Shown: positions 33,911-42,927, counted from the first letter of the stretch. The stretch: 64,000 bases of DNA from Rhabdothermincola salaria (GCF_021246445.1 NZ_JAJQXW010000001.1:434001-498000); one strand, 5' to 3'. Translations and numbers: made by a program. Notes: generated from the sequence alone by a model not told the origin.

Positions 33911-35676
33911 GTGGCGCACTCCGACGCACCCACCTCGGCCACGTAGGGGCCGGTCTCGTCGTAGTCGACGAAGAAGTCGGGGTTCTCCTCGGGCTTGGGG
34001 AAGTGGTCGAGGTCCTTCAGCTCGGCCGCCAGGGCCTTGGTGCCGCCGTTGCGGTCGATCCACTGGCGGAACGTCTCGCCCGCCTCGCGCTCGCCGGCGA
34101 AGCGGCGGACCACCCGCACGGTCGCCTCGGGCGCGGCCTTGGCCGGCACACGCAGGGCCTTCTCGCCGAAGTGGATCTGCTCGTCGCCGACGTAGCCGCC
34201 GAGCAGCATCTGGTAGCCGGGAGCGGACTTGCCGTGGGCCCGGCGCTCGGCGCCGTTGAAGCCGATGTCGGCGACGTGGTGCTGGCCGCACGAGTTGGTG
34301 CAGCCGGAGATGTTGATGCGCAGCCCGCCGACCTCGGCCAGCCCCTCGGCCTCGAGGGCCTGGGCGATCGCGTCGGCGAGGCCGCGGCTCTGGGTGACGG
34401 CGAGGTTGCAGGTGTCGGCCCCGGGGCAGGCCACGACGTCGCGGACCAGCTCGGCGCCAGGGGCGGCCATCCCGATGGCGTCGAGGCGGGCGTGGAGGGT
34501 CGGCAGCTGCCGGTCCGAGAGGCCGCGGAACACGAAGTTCTGCCGGTTGGTGATGCGGACCTCGGCGCCGAGCTCGCGCTGGACGGCGGCGAGGCCGCGG
34601 AACTGCTCGGAGGTGATGTCGCCGAGGTGGGCGTGGGCGTAGGCCGAGACGGTGCCGTTGGCGACGCCGCGCACGACGTTGGCGTCCTCCCACTGCTCGT
34701 AGGCGCCGGTGCGGCGCAACGAGACGGGGGTGCCGTGGCCCATCGGGGTGGCGGCGACGTCGGCGGCCACGCCTGCGGGGGCGTCGCCCGCCTTCTCGAC
34801 CTCGGTGGGGATGCCGCCGGGCCACGACGAGGAGGCCAGCAGCAGGTGACGGGATGCGAACACCCGCCGCTGCAGCTCCTCGAAGCCGAGCGTGTCGACC
34901 AGCCACTTCATGCGGGCCCGCAGCTTGTTGTCGCGGTTGCCGGTCTGGTCGAAGACCCGTAGGAGGGCCTCGATGGTGGGCAGCAGGTCCTCGCGGGCGG
35001 TGAAGGGCTCGAGGGCGAGGGCCGGGTGGGGGTTGGCGCCCAAGCCGCCGGCGACGTACACGCGGAAACCGGCTTCGACCCGACCGTCGTCGTGGGTCCG
35101 GGTCGTGGCGATGACGCCCACGTCGTTGAACATGGCCTGCCCGCAGTCGGTGCTGCACCCCGAGAAGTTGATCTTGAACTTGCGGGGGAGGCGCTGGGCG
35201 ATGGGGTTGCGCAGGAAGTGCTGGAAGGCGGCCTCGGCCCAGGGGGTGATGTCGAGCACCTCGAAGGGGCACGCTCCGGCCAGGTGGCAGCCCTGCACGT
35301 TGCGCACGGTGTCGCCGCAGGCCTCCCGAGTGGTCATGCCCACGGCCGCCAGGTCGCGCAGCACGTCGGGGATGCGTTCGAGCTGGACGTAGTGGAACTG
35401 CACGTTCTGGCGGGTGGTGAGGTGGCCCCAGCCCCGCGAGTAGCGATCGGCGATGTCGCCCATCCGGTCGAGCTGCTCGGCGGTGATCACCCCGCTGGGG
35501 GCCTTGACGCGCACCATCTGGTTGTGGCCGCCCTGGCGTTGGCCGTAGATGCCGTTGTTGAGGCGGAAGACACGGAAGACGTCCTCGGCGAGGTCTCCGT
35601 TGAGGTAGCGCTCCAGCTGGGCCTCGAACTTGGCGATGTCGGCTGCGGTTCCTGCGTCGATCGTGAGATCGCCCAT
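33907..35676 (-). CDS. sir: Ferredoxin-type assimilatory sulfite reductase
   Basis: Six-electron reduction of sulfite to sulfide using siroheme and a 4Fe-4S cluster. 589 residues with the duplicated nitrite/sulfite reductase fold (RVKAPSGVITAEQLDRMGDI; GHLTTRQNVQFHYVQLERIP; mirrored by VRITNRQNFVFRGL). Cluster ligands are CPGADTC near residue 434 and CTNSCG near 470 (Cx5C...Cx3C). Nitrite reductases share the fold; coupling to cysH favours sulfite. The promoter side holds a TACATT -10 (minus strand, 35731-35736) and two palindromes. Confidence 0.92.
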   Translation of the reverse strand: MGDLTIDAGTAADIAKFEAQLERYLNGDLAEDVFRVFRLNNGIYGQRQGGHNQMVRVKAPSGVITAEQLDRMGDIADRYSRGWGHLTTRQNVQFHYVQLERIPDVLRDLAAVGMTTREACGDTVRNVQGCHLAGACPFEVLDITPWAEAAFQHFLRNPIAQRLPRKFKINFSGCSTDCGQAMFNDVGVIATTRTHDDGRVEAGFRVYVAGGLGANPHPALALEPFTAREDLLPTIEALLRVFDQTGNRDNKLRARMKWLVDTLGFEELQRRVFASRHLLLASSSWPGGIPTEVEKAGDAPAGVAADVAATPMGHGTPVSLRRTGAYEQWEDANVVRGVANGTVSAYAHAHLGDITSEQFRGLAAVQRELGAEVRITNRQNFVFRGLSDRQLPTLHARLDAIGMAAPGAELVRDVVACPGADTCNLAVTQSRGLADAIAQALEAEGLAEVGGLRINISGCTNSCGQHHVADIGFNGAERRAHGKSAPGYQMLLGGYVGDEQIHFGEKALRVPAKAAPEATVRVVRRFAGEREAGETFRQWIDRNGGTKALAAELKDLDHFPKPEENPDFFVDYDETGPYVAEVGASECAT

Positions 35677-35762
35677 GTCGTCCTTCCCCGTCCCCCGCGG
35701 GAGACCTGAATCCTGACGTGCCAGGTCGGGAATGTACTCGGGTCGGGGCCAAAAGGCGACTG

Positions 35763-35774
35763 TTCCGATCGGAA
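35763..35774. promoter_or_regulatory. Perfect palindrome TTCCGATCGGAA upstream of sir
   Basis: 12-bp perfect palindrome in the 195-base divergent spacer between sir and the GT2 gene, upstream of the sir -10. It resembles operators of Rrf2-type regulators (CymR/IscR-like AATTCC...GGAATT), which control cysteine and Fe-S genes elsewhere. The regulator is not in the window. Confidence 0.45.
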
Positions 35775-35783
35775 TTTGCGAGA

Positions 35784-35799
35784 ATACCCGGTGGGGTAT
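35784..35799. promoter_or_regulatory. Inverted repeat ATACCC-GGTG-GGGTAT
   Basis: Six-base perfect arms with a 4-base centre, nine bases from the neighbouring palindrome. The pattern is like CsoR/CstR-family operators, which sense copper or sulfane sulfur; a per-sulfide sensor would fit the sulfite reductase next door. Inference from motif shape only. Confidence 0.4.
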
Positions 35800-35871
35800 G
35801 GCGCCTGGGTCCGACGGCCCCTTGGGTCGTTTCCCGCTCAAGGACGCCGCCGGGGTGGCCGACACGTCGGT

Positions 35872-37815
35872 GTGAGCACGTCCGCGAGCACCCCTGCGAT
35901 CTCCCCGCCGCCCGGCGTGCCGGTGCGCCCCGGGGAACGGGGCGTGGGCGTGCGCGCCCGTCAGGTCCTCGCCGTGCTGGCCCTGCTGCTCGGGGGTGCC
36001 TACCTGGTGTGGCGCGTCGGCTGGACCGGCGACGGCGCCCTGGTGTGGACCTTCTGGCTGCTGGTGGCGGCCGAGGCCTTCGGGTGGCTCAGCCTCGCCC
36101 TCTACGCCTTCATGGCCTGGAAGGTCCCCGAGACGGTGCGGCCGGCCATCGTCAGCCCCCGGACGGTGGACGTCTTCGTCACCACCTACGACGAGTCGGT
36201 GCCCGTGGTGCACGCCACCCTGGTCGGCTGCCGCGCCATCCGCCACCCCCACACCACCTGGCTCCTCGACGACGGACGCCGCCCCGAGATGGAGGCCCTC
36301 GCCGAGTCGATGGGGGCCCGCTACCTGACGCGGGCGGACAACGCCCACGCCAAGGCCGGCAACATCAACGCCGCGCTCACCCGCACCGAGGGCGACCTGA
36401 TCCTGACCCTCGACGCCGACCACGTGCCCTTCCCCGACATCCTCGACGCCACCGTCGGCTACTTCGAGGACGAGTCCGTCGCCCTGGTGCAGACCCCTCA
36501 CGACTTCGCCAACCGCGACTCGATGCAGCACACCCGCCCGGACCGCCACGAGCAGAGCCTCTTCTACGAGGTCATCGCGCCCGGCAAGGGACGTCACGGG
36601 GCCGCCTTCTGGTGTGGGTCGGCGACCGTCATCCGTCGAGCTGCCCTCGAAGAGGTCGGCGGAGTGCAGACCGAGACCGTCGCCGAGGACTTCCACACCA
36701 CCCTCGCCATGCACGCCGCCGGGTGGTCCACCCGTTACCACCACGAGACGCTGGTGCAGGGCCTGGCCCCCCACGACCTCGCCGGCTTCCTGTTGCAGCG
36801 CGACCGCTGGGCCCGAGGCAACCTCCGGGTCTTCCGCACCCGGGAGAACCCGGTCACGTGCCCCAACCTCACCGTGAAGCAGCGCCTCAGCTACACCGCC
36901 TCGCTGCTCAACTACTTCTCCGCCTACCAGCGCCTGGCCCTGCTGGTCGTCCTGATCGTCACCCTCGTCTCGGGCCGCTTGCCCCTGCACGCCGACCCCG
37001 TCGCCCTGCTGGCGCTGTGGCTGCCGTGGACGGTCGCCGCCTTCGCCAGCACCCTGGCGCTGGGGCGAGGACGCCTCGGGCCGCTCGACGCATCGCGCTA
37101 CGGGTTGTTGACCATGGCCATCTTCGCCCGCGCCGCCGGCGTGCTGTTCACCCGCAAGGTCGGCACCTTCAAGGTCACCCCCAAGGAGGGCACCGACGCC
37201 GGCGGCGTCGAGGTCCTGCGCGCCGCGAAGATGGTCGTGGCCTTCGCCGCCGTGCTGGCGGTGGCGGTGGTGGCCCGCGCCGTCGCCGCCGTCGGCTGGC
37301 TGGGCCTGCCGCCTCTCGTCGGGTTCGCCCTCTGGGTCACGCTGGCCCTCGGTGCCTACGAGCTGTGGGTCATGCTGTGGACGCTCGGTCCCCTCGTCCG
37401 CCGCCGCCAGCTGCGCCACGACTACCGCTACCCCGTGCAGCTGTCGGGCCGCGTCGACGGCGGACTGGTGCGGGTGCGCGACCTCAGCACCAAGGGCGCC
37501 GGGCTCGACGGCCTCGTCGACCGCCGGGTCGGCGACATCATCGAGCTGCGGCTGTGGTTGCCCGACAGCACCGGCACGGTCCGCGAGAACGTGCTGGTGG
37601 GCCTGGTGCGGTCGCGCCGCACGGTCGACGGCCACATGACCGGCGTCGGGGTCATGTTCGACGACCTCGATCGGGTGACCCGGGACCGGCTGGTCGAGTA
37701 CCTGGCGGTGGTGCGCGGCGCCGAGGTGGCTCGCCGGGGGTCGCCCGTGGAGGCGCCGGCGTCGCCGACGGGCGAGGCCTCGGCCGAACCCACGAGGTTT
37801 CCGCGGGCGGTCTGA
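35872..37815 (+). CDS. Cellulose-synthase-like GT2 glycosyltransferase with C-terminal PilZ domain
   Basis: 647 residues: two N-terminal membrane helices, a processive GT2 domain with TTYDES (first Asp region), LTLDADHVPF (DxD) near residue 180, TVAEDFHT (ED) near 270 and QRDRW near 305 (Q/RxxRW), then several helices, then a PilZ domain from about 510 with RHDYR at 515-519 and DLSTKG at 537-542, the residues that bind c-di-GMP. This is the BcsA plan, predicting a membrane synthase of a beta-linked polysaccharide activated by c-di-GMP. No bcsB, bcsC or bcsZ is nearby, so the polymer and export route are unknown. GTG 35872 is chosen because it lies just before the membrane region; an upstream ATG would add 32 residues across the palindromes. 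Confidence 0.88.
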   Translation: MSTSASTPAISPPPGVPVRPGERGVGVRARQVLAVLALLLGGAYLVWRVGWTGDGALVWTFWLLVAAEAFGWLSLALYAFMAWKVPETVRPAIVSPRTVDVFVTTYDESVPVVHATLVGCRAIRHPHTTWLLDDGRRPEMEALAESMGARYLTRADNAHAKAGNINAALTRTEGDLILTLDADHVPFPDILDATVGYFEDESVALVQTPHDFANRDSMQHTRPDRHEQSLFYEVIAPGKGRHGAAFWCGSATVIRRAALEEVGGVQTETVAEDFHTTLAMHAAGWSTRYHHETLVQGLAPHDLAGFLLQRDRWARGNLRVFRTRENPVTCPNLTVKQRLSYTASLLNYFSAYQRLALLVVLIVTLVSGRLPLHADPVALLALWLPWTVAAFASTLALGRGRLGPLDASRYGLLTMAIFARAAGVLFTRKVGTFKVTPKEGTDAGGVEVLRAAKMVVAFAAVLAVAVVARAVAAVGWLGLPPLVGFALWVTLALGAYELWVMLWTLGPLVRRRQLRHDYRYPVQLSGRVDGGLVRVRDLSTKGAGLDGLVDRRVGDIIELRLWLPDSTGTVRENVLVGLVRSRRTVDGHMTGVGVMFDDLDRVTRDRLVEYLAVVRGAEVARRGSPVEAPASPTGEASAEPTRFPRAV

Positions 37816-37851
37816 GCTGGGTCCGGCGTCCGCGGCCGACCCGGCAGGCGC

Positions 37852-39195
37852 TCAGCGCCGCAGCAGCTCCGACACCCGGAAGGCCAGATCGAGCGACTGG
37901 CGGGCGTTGAGCCGCGGATCGCACATGGTCTCGTAGCGGGTGCCGAGATCGGCGTCGAGGATCTCCTCGGCTCCGCCCAGGCACTCGGTGACGTCGTCAC
38001 CGGTGAGCTCGATGTGCACGCCGCCCGGCCAGGTGCCCACCTGCTCGTGGGCCCGGAAGAAGCCGGCGATCTCGGCCAGGACGGCATCGAAGTGGCGGGT
38101 CTTGCGGCCGCTCGGCGCGGTGAAGGTGTTGCCGTGCATGGGGTCGCAGGCCCAGGCCACGGGGTGGCCGGACTCCTGCACCGCCCGCAGCATGGGCGGC
38201 AGCGCCGTCTCGACGGTGTCGGCGCCCATGCGGCTGATGAGGGTGAGCCGCCCCGGGATCTTCTCGGGGTTGAGGGCCTCGCACAGCGCCACGACGTCGT
38301 CGGGGGTGGCGGAGGGGCCCACCTTGCAGCCGACGGGGTTGCGCACCCCCGAGAGGAAGTGGACGTGGGCGCCGTCGAGCTGACGGGTGCGCTCACCGAT
38401 CCAGAGCATGTGCGCCGAGCAGTCGTACCACTCGCCCGTGAGCGAGTCCTGGCGGGTGAGCGCCTCCTCGTAGCCCAGGATCAGAGCTTCGTGGCTGGTG
38501 GCGATGTCGGTGGTGTGCAGCTGCGGGGTGGCTTCGGTGTCGATGCCGCACGCGGCCATGAAGCGCAGGGCCCGTTCGATGCCGGCGGCCACCAGCTCGT
38601 AACGCTGGCCCTCGGCGCTCGAGGCCACGAACTCCTGGTTCCAGGCGTGCACCCTGGTGAGGTCGGCGAAGCCGCCCTTGGTGAAGGCCCGCAGCAGGTT
38701 GAGGGTGGACGCCGACTGGTTGTAGGCGGTGATGAGCCGCTCGGGGTCGGCCCCCCGCGCCGCGGCGCTGAAGGTGATGTCGTTGACCATGTGGCCCCGG
38801 AACGACGGCAGCTCGAGGCCCTCGACGGTCTCGGTGCCCGACGAGCGGGGTTTGGCGAACTGCCCGGCGATGCGGCCCACCTTCACCAGGGGGACCCCGG
38901 CGGAGTACGTGAGCACGACGGCCATCTGGAGGATGACCTTGAGCTTGTCGCGGATGGCGTCGGCGGAGAAGGCGTCGAAGGACTCGGCGCAGTCGCCGGC
39001 CTGGAGCAGGAAGGCCTCGCCGGCGGCCACCTTGGCCAGGTCGTCGGTGAGGCTCCGGGCCTCGCCGGCGAACACCAGCGGCGGCAGCGTCGACAGCGTC
39101 TTGACGACCGCGTCGAGCGCGGCCGGATCAGGCCAGTCGGGCTGCTGGACCGCCGGGAACTGGCGCCAGGACGAAGGGGACCACGTGGTGCTCAC
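37852..39195 (-). CDS. aroG: Class II 3-deoxy-7-phosphoheptulonate (DAHP) synthase
   Basis: First shikimate-pathway step: PEP + erythrose 4-phosphate to DAHP. 447 residues of the plant/mycobacterial (class II) type: WRQFPAVQQPDWPD at the start, FLLQAGDCAESFDAF near residue 60 (metal Cys), KPRSSGTETVEGLELPSFRG near 112, NPVGCKVGPSATPDD near 288 and CDPMHGNTFTAPSGRKTRHF near 345. GTG 39195. It converges on the GT2 gene with 36 bases between. Confidence 0.95.
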   Translation of the reverse strand: MSTTWSPSSWRQFPAVQQPDWPDPAALDAVVKTLSTLPPLVFAGEARSLTDDLAKVAAGEAFLLQAGDCAESFDAFSADAIRDKLKVILQMAVVLTYSAGVPLVKVGRIAGQFAKPRSSGTETVEGLELPSFRGHMVNDITFSAAARGADPERLITAYNQSASTLNLLRAFTKGGFADLTRVHAWNQEFVASSAEGQRYELVAAGIERALRFMAACGIDTEATPQLHTTDIATSHEALILGYEEALTRQDSLTGEWYDCSAHMLWIGERTRQLDGAHVHFLSGVRNPVGCKVGPSATPDDVVALCEALNPEKIPGRLTLISRMGADTVETALPPMLRAVQESGHPVAWACDPMHGNTFTAPSGRKTRHFDAVLAEIAGFFRAHEQVGTWPGGVHIELTGDDVTECLGGAEEILDADLGTRYETMCDPRLNARQSLDLAFRVSELLRR

Positions 39196-39259
39196 GGGTC
39201 AACGTTGCCGGACGGCGAGGCCGGGGCGCAAAGCCGTTTCCTCTGGCGAGGCCACCGGG

Positions 39260-40090
39260 TCAGGCGGCGTCGATGCGATCCGGGGCCTGGTCGCGCACGG
39301 CCGTGACGGCCCGCTTGACCAGGCGACGGGCGGCCTCGGCGGTGACGCCGAGCTCCTCGCCCACCTCGCGGTAGGAGCGCTTGCGCCCGTCGTTGAGGCC
39401 GAAGCGCTGCTCCACGGCGAAGCGCGCCCGGGCGTCGAGCACCGACAACAGGTCGGTGATCATCTGCTCTTCCTGGCGGTTCATCACGATCTGCTCGGGC
39501 CCCGGCAGGGCGTCGGGGAGCAGGTCGATGAGCTCGTTGGAATCGTCGTCGCCGATGGTGCGGTCGAGCGAGGTGGGGGTGGTCAGGCGGTGGAGGCGGG
39601 CGTGCTCGTCGTCGAGCTCGTCGCCGTCGCCGCTGACCTGGCGCAGCGCGGCGCGCAGGCTGGCCGAGCGGTCGCCCGGCAGGCGAACCAGGCTGGCCTT
39701 CTGGTCGAGGGCCCGGCCGATGGCCTGGCGGATCCAGAAGGTGGCGTAGGTGGAGAACTTGAAGCCCTTGCGCCAGTCGAACTTGTCGACGGCGTGCTCG
39801 AGGCCCAGGTTGCCCTCCTGGATGAGGTCGAGCAGCTCCATGCCCGGCGGGAGGGGGTAACGGCGCGCCACGCTGACGACCAGGCGCAGGTTGGCGCGGA
39901 TGAAGCGGTCCTTGGCGGCGGCGGCGGTGCGCACGGCTCGCTTGAGCTCGACGCCGGTCTCGCCCGCCTCGAGGAGGGCGGCCGCGTCACGTCCCTTTTC
40001 GATCACCTGGGACAGCTCTCGTTCCTCCTGGGCGGTGAGGAGGGGGACGAGGCCGATCTCGTTGAGGTACTGGCCGACGGAATCACTCAT
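39260..40090 (-). CDS. Sigma-70 family factor without region 1.1 (group 2-like)
   Basis: 276 residues. Region 1.2 DSVGQYLNEIGLVPLLTAQEE, region 2 NLRLVVSVARRYPLPPGMEL and DLIQEGNLGLEHAVDKFDWR, then FSTYATFWIRQAIGRAL (2.3-2.4), region 3, and region 4 with FAVEQRFGLNDGRKRSYREV and ELGVTAEAARRLVKRAV. It lacks the long acidic N-terminus of the housekeeping sigma, so it is probably an alternative, RpoD-related factor that reads similar -10/-35 sequences. ATG 40090 is used because homology starts there; an upstream start would add 27 residues without similarity. Confidence 0.9.
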   Translation of the reverse strand: MSDSVGQYLNEIGLVPLLTAQEERELSQVIEKGRDAAALLEAGETGVELKRAVRTAAAAKDRFIRANLRLVVSVARRYPLPPGMELLDLIQEGNLGLEHAVDKFDWRKGFKFSTYATFWIRQAIGRALDQKASLVRLPGDRSASLRAALRQVSGDGDELDDEHARLHRLTTPTSLDRTIGDDDSNELIDLLPDALPGPEQIVMNRQEEQMITDLLSVLDARARFAVEQRFGLNDGRKRSYREVGEELGVTAEAARRLVKRAVTAVRDQAPDRIDAA

Positions 40091-40211
40091 TGCTGCGCTG
40101 CTCCATCCGGGGTGGGGGAGAGACCCGTTCCCGGTAGCGTTGGGGGTGTTCGAGCTTCCCTCACGGCACATAAACCGGCGGGAAACTTCACAGGTGTAAC
40201 CACGGTGGGGG

Positions 40212-40225
40212 CCGGAAGATTCCGG
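40212..40225. promoter_or_regulatory. Palindrome CCGGAA-GA-TTCCGG between sigma factor and nadD
   Basis: Six-base perfect arms with a 2-base centre in the 258-base divergent spacer; the only other visible elements are the nadD -10 and the partly symmetric TTCACAGGTGTAA at 40186-40198. Possible operator for the sigma gene; unsupported otherwise. Confidence 0.3.
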
Positions 40226-40336
40226 TTTCGGTGGTGACCCGCGTCACGGGCGGGGCACGCTGGGGGTCGAACGCAACGGCGTGGCGGCGCTCGTGAAGGG
40301 GGGTCTGGGTGAACCTACCCCTCTCTACGGTCCCCG

Positions 40337-40342
40337 TAGACT
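40337..40342 (+). promoter_or_regulatory. -10 element (TAGACT), leaderless nadD
   Basis: TANNNT hexamer ending 6 nt before ATG 40349. Confidence 0.5.
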
Positions 40343-40348
40343 TCCCGG

Positions 40349-40951
40349 ATGCCCCGCGACGCCGCCCGGGTGGGCCTGCTCGGGGGAACCTTCGATCCTC
40401 CCCACGTCGGCCACCTGGCCACCGGGGTCGAGGTCAGAGACGTCCTGGACCTCGACGCGGTGTGGCTGGTGGTGGCCAACGAGCCGTGGCAGAAGGTCGG
40501 GAGCCGTCCGATCACCCCGGCGGTGGATCGCCTGGCCATGGTGCAGGAGGCCACTCGTGACATCGTCGGCCTCGAGGCCTCGGGCGTCGAGATCGACCGG
40601 GGCGGGCCGTCGTACACGGTCGACACCCTGGTCGACCTTCGTCGTGCGCACCCCGAGGTCGAGTGGTTCGTCGTGCTCGGCGCCGATGCCGCCGCCGGCC
40701 TGCCGACCTGGGAGCGGGCCGGAGAGCTGGCCGACCTGGCCACCTTCGTGCTGGTCGACCGCCCCGGCCTGCCGAGCCCGGCGCCCCCTGCGGGGTGGCG
40801 GTTCGTGCACGTCTCGGTGCCCCGCCTCGACGTCTCGAGCTCGGAGCTGCGTGACCGGGTCCGCACCGGGCGCCCCCTCGACGTGCTGGTGCCGGCACCC
40901 GTGATCGCCTGCATCGAGGCCCGCCGCCTCTATGGTTGGGGGACGACATGA
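40349..40951 (+). CDS. nadD: Nicotinate-nucleotide adenylyltransferase
   Basis: Makes deamido-NAD from nicotinate mononucleotide and ATP. 200 residues with VGLLGGTFDPPHVGHLA near the start (GxFxPxHxGH nucleotidyltransferase motif), VVANEPWQKVG, ERAGELADLATFVLVDRPG and the C-terminal SxTxxR-equivalent VSSSELRDRVRTGRPLD. First gene of nadD - LytR_C protein - rsfS, an arrangement common in actinobacteria. Confidence 0.95.
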   Translation: MPRDAARVGLLGGTFDPPHVGHLATGVEVRDVLDLDAVWLVVANEPWQKVGSRPITPAVDRLAMVQEATRDIVGLEASGVEIDRGGPSYTVDTLVDLRRAHPEVEWFVVLGADAAAGLPTWERAGELADLATFVLVDRPGLPSPAPPAGWRFVHVSVPRLDVSSSELRDRVRTGRPLDVLVPAPVIACIEARRLYGWGTT

Positions 40952-42291
40952 TCAGCTCGACGCACTCCCCGGCGACCGGAGCCGATGAAGGTTCGGCCGC
41001 CCGGAGCGGCGCAGGACCGGTCGACGACGGCCCCATCAGTCCCCGGTCCGAGGGGTCGAGACCCGGGCGTGCCCGGCGCCCCCGACACGCGGCCCCGACG
41101 TCGTCGCTGTTCTGGCGCTACGGCTTCCCCGGGCTCCTCGTCGTGTTGGTCCTCGCCATCCCGGTGCTGATCGTGATCGGCGCTCGGGTGGTGCTCGACA
41201 GCAGCGACGGGCGCCTGGTGAACCGCGTCACCGACCCCGCCGCCCCGGGATGGGAGGCCGTGCTCGACCCCACCCCGACCGAGCTCGTCCTCACCGTCGA
41301 CGCCGCCGGTGAGCTGGAATCGGTCGCGGTGCTGGTCCTCTCCGGCGAAGGCAGCGGGGCCGTGCTCCAGGTGCCCGCCGAGACCCTCGTCGACATGGGC
41401 CCCGACGTGGGTGAGGTGAGCCTCGCCTTCGGCTGGTTCGCCAACGGGGCCGACGGCGCTCGTGACATGACCGGGCGCCTCCTCGACCTGTCCTTCACCG
41501 ACACCCGGGTCCTGACCCCCGAGGACTGGGCCTCGGTCGTGGCTCCGGTCGCCCCCCTCACGGTCAACAGCCCCGACGCCGCCACCGGACCCGATGGGGT
41601 CGAGGTCTTCCCGCGAGGGTCCATCCAGCTCGAGGCGACCGAGGTGCCCGCGTACATGTCGGCCACGGGTCCGAGCGAGACCGACGTGGCCCGGCTGGTG
41701 CGAGTCGAGGCCCTCTGGCGCTCCTGGCTGAACGCGGTGGGCGTCGCCGGCATGGAGTCTGTACCCCAACCCCTCGACCAGGGCCTCGGGCTCTTCGTCG
41801 GGACGCTGGGCGCCGAGCAGGTGCGCTTCGTCACTCTCCCGGTGGCCGACGTGGGCGAGGAGGGCGTCGAGGTCTACCGGGCCGAGCCCGAGGACGTGGC
41901 GCGCGTCGTCGGCGAGCTGGTGCCCTTCCCGGAGGGGCCACCCGGCACCCGCCCCTCCGCCCGGGTGCTCGACGGCACCGGGCAGCTCGACCGCGGCGTG
42001 TCCGCCGCCATCGTGATCGGGGCGGCCGGCGGTCAGGTGCGGGTGATCGGCAACGCCGAGGACTTCGACATCGAGACCACCGAGATCGTGTACTACGACG
42101 ACAGCCAGCAGGCCGCCGCCGAGGCCGTCCGCGACGCCCTCGGTGTCGGTGAGGTCATCCGCAGCGAGCAGAAGAGCCCGGTCGACGTCACGGTGGTCCT
42201 CGGCGCCGACGCCCTCTCGGTGCCCGCCCTCGCCCCGGCACCGTCCACGGTGCCCGGCGTTCCCCTACCCGAGGAAGACCCCGGTGCCTGA
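40948..42291 (+). CDS. Membrane protein with LytR C-terminal (LytR_C) domain
   Basis: 447 residues: disordered, Arg/Ser-rich N-terminus, a single membrane helix near residues 58-80 (GLLVVLVLAIPVLIVIGARV), then an extracytoplasmic region. The middle part (LVLTVDAAGELESVAVLVLS) resembles a degenerate LytR-CpsA-Psr fold, without the Arg/Asp cluster I would expect of an active transferase; the last ~120 residues (RVLDGTGQLDRGVSAAIVIG) fit LytR_C (PF13399-like). It probably acts in envelope polymer attachment or sensing. ATG 40948 overlaps the nadD stop; the in-frame TTG at 40936 is less likely. Confidence 0.78.
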   Translation: MISSTHSPATGADEGSAARSGAGPVDDGPISPRSEGSRPGRARRPRHAAPTSSLFWRYGFPGLLVVLVLAIPVLIVIGARVVLDSSDGRLVNRVTDPAAPGWEAVLDPTPTELVLTVDAAGELESVAVLVLSGEGSGAVLQVPAETLVDMGPDVGEVSLAFGWFANGADGARDMTGRLLDLSFTDTRVLTPEDWASVVAPVAPLTVNSPDAATGPDGVEVFPRGSIQLEATEVPAYMSATGPSETDVARLVRVEALWRSWLNAVGVAGMESVPQPLDQGLGLFVGTLGAEQVRFVTLPVADVGEEGVEVYRAEPEDVARVVGELVPFPEGPPGTRPSARVLDGTGQLDRGVSAAIVIGAAGGQVRVIGNAEDFDIETTEIVYYDDSQQAAAEAVRDALGVGEVIRSEQKSPVDVTVVLGADALSVPALAPAPSTVPGVPLPEEDPGA

Positions 42292-42703
42292 CCCCAAGCG
42301 CTCCTCCGACGACGACGGCGCCCGCGCCGAGTCCGACTCCCTGCGGTGGGTGGCCCTCGCGGCCCGGGCCGCCGCATCCAAGACCGACGCCGCCAAGGCC
42401 GCCGAGTCGACGGTCGTGCTCGACGTGGGCGACGTGCTCGCCGTCACCGGCTGGTTCGTCATCGCCAGCGGTTCCAACACCCGGGCGGTGCGCACCATCG
42501 CCGAAGAGGTCGAGGAGCACATCACCGCCGAGGGCGGCCCCAAGCCGCTGCGGGTCGAGGGCCTCGACCAACGGCGGTGGGTGCTGCTCGACTACGGCGA
42601 CTTCGTGGTCCACGTGTTCCTCGACGAGGAGCGCGACTACTACGACCTCGAGCGGCTCTGGAGCGACGTGCCTCGGGTCGACTGGCAGGCGCTCGTCGCC
42701 TGA
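42284..42703 (+). CDS. rsfS: Ribosomal silencing factor RsfS
   Basis: 139 residues. Binds L14 on the 50S subunit and blocks subunit joining when nutrients are short. Family features: VLDVGDVLAVTGWFVIASGS near residue 44, RAVRTIAEEVEEHI, and the Trp/Asp-rich WVLLDYGDFVVHVFLDEERD with YDLERLWSD. GTG 42284 overlaps the previous gene's end by 8 bases. Its position after nadD is the classic order. Confidence 0.95.
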   Translation: MPDPKRSSDDDGARAESDSLRWVALAARAAASKTDAAKAAESTVVLDVGDVLAVTGWFVIASGSNTRAVRTIAEEVEEHITAEGGPKPLRVEGLDQRRWVLLDYGDFVVHVFLDEERDYYDLERLWSDVPRVDWQALVA

Positions 42704-42927
42704 GCTCCCACGAACGTTCCTGGACAGAGCACGAGCGTCGCCCGCCATGGGGGACAGGCGAGAGTGGCGGTCGGCGGGCTCGTGTTCGGGGAGGCCCTGA
42801 CCCGTCGGCGCCGGCGTCCGGTGGCTCGTTCCCGGCGGCCCGGTGGGCCGGTGACGACCGCCGACCCGTGGCCGGCGACCGTGCCGCCACCCGTACGGTC
42901 GGAGTGTGGCGAATCGACTCGACGGAG
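42704..42927. other. Gap between rsfS and tRNA-Ala, no feature seen
   Basis: 224 bases. Short ORFs cross it on both strands but have no ribosome site, recognisable product or codon pattern. One of them runs through the tRNA and produces the familiar false peptide ENRTPDL...YQLSYSP. I see no repeat or strong hairpin. Confidence 0.5.

Noticed and set aside
40936-40948. TTG start at 40936 for the LytR_C protein
   Set aside because: The ATG at 40948 overlaps the nadD stop as ATGA, the usual coupling in this window, and adds no homology upstream.
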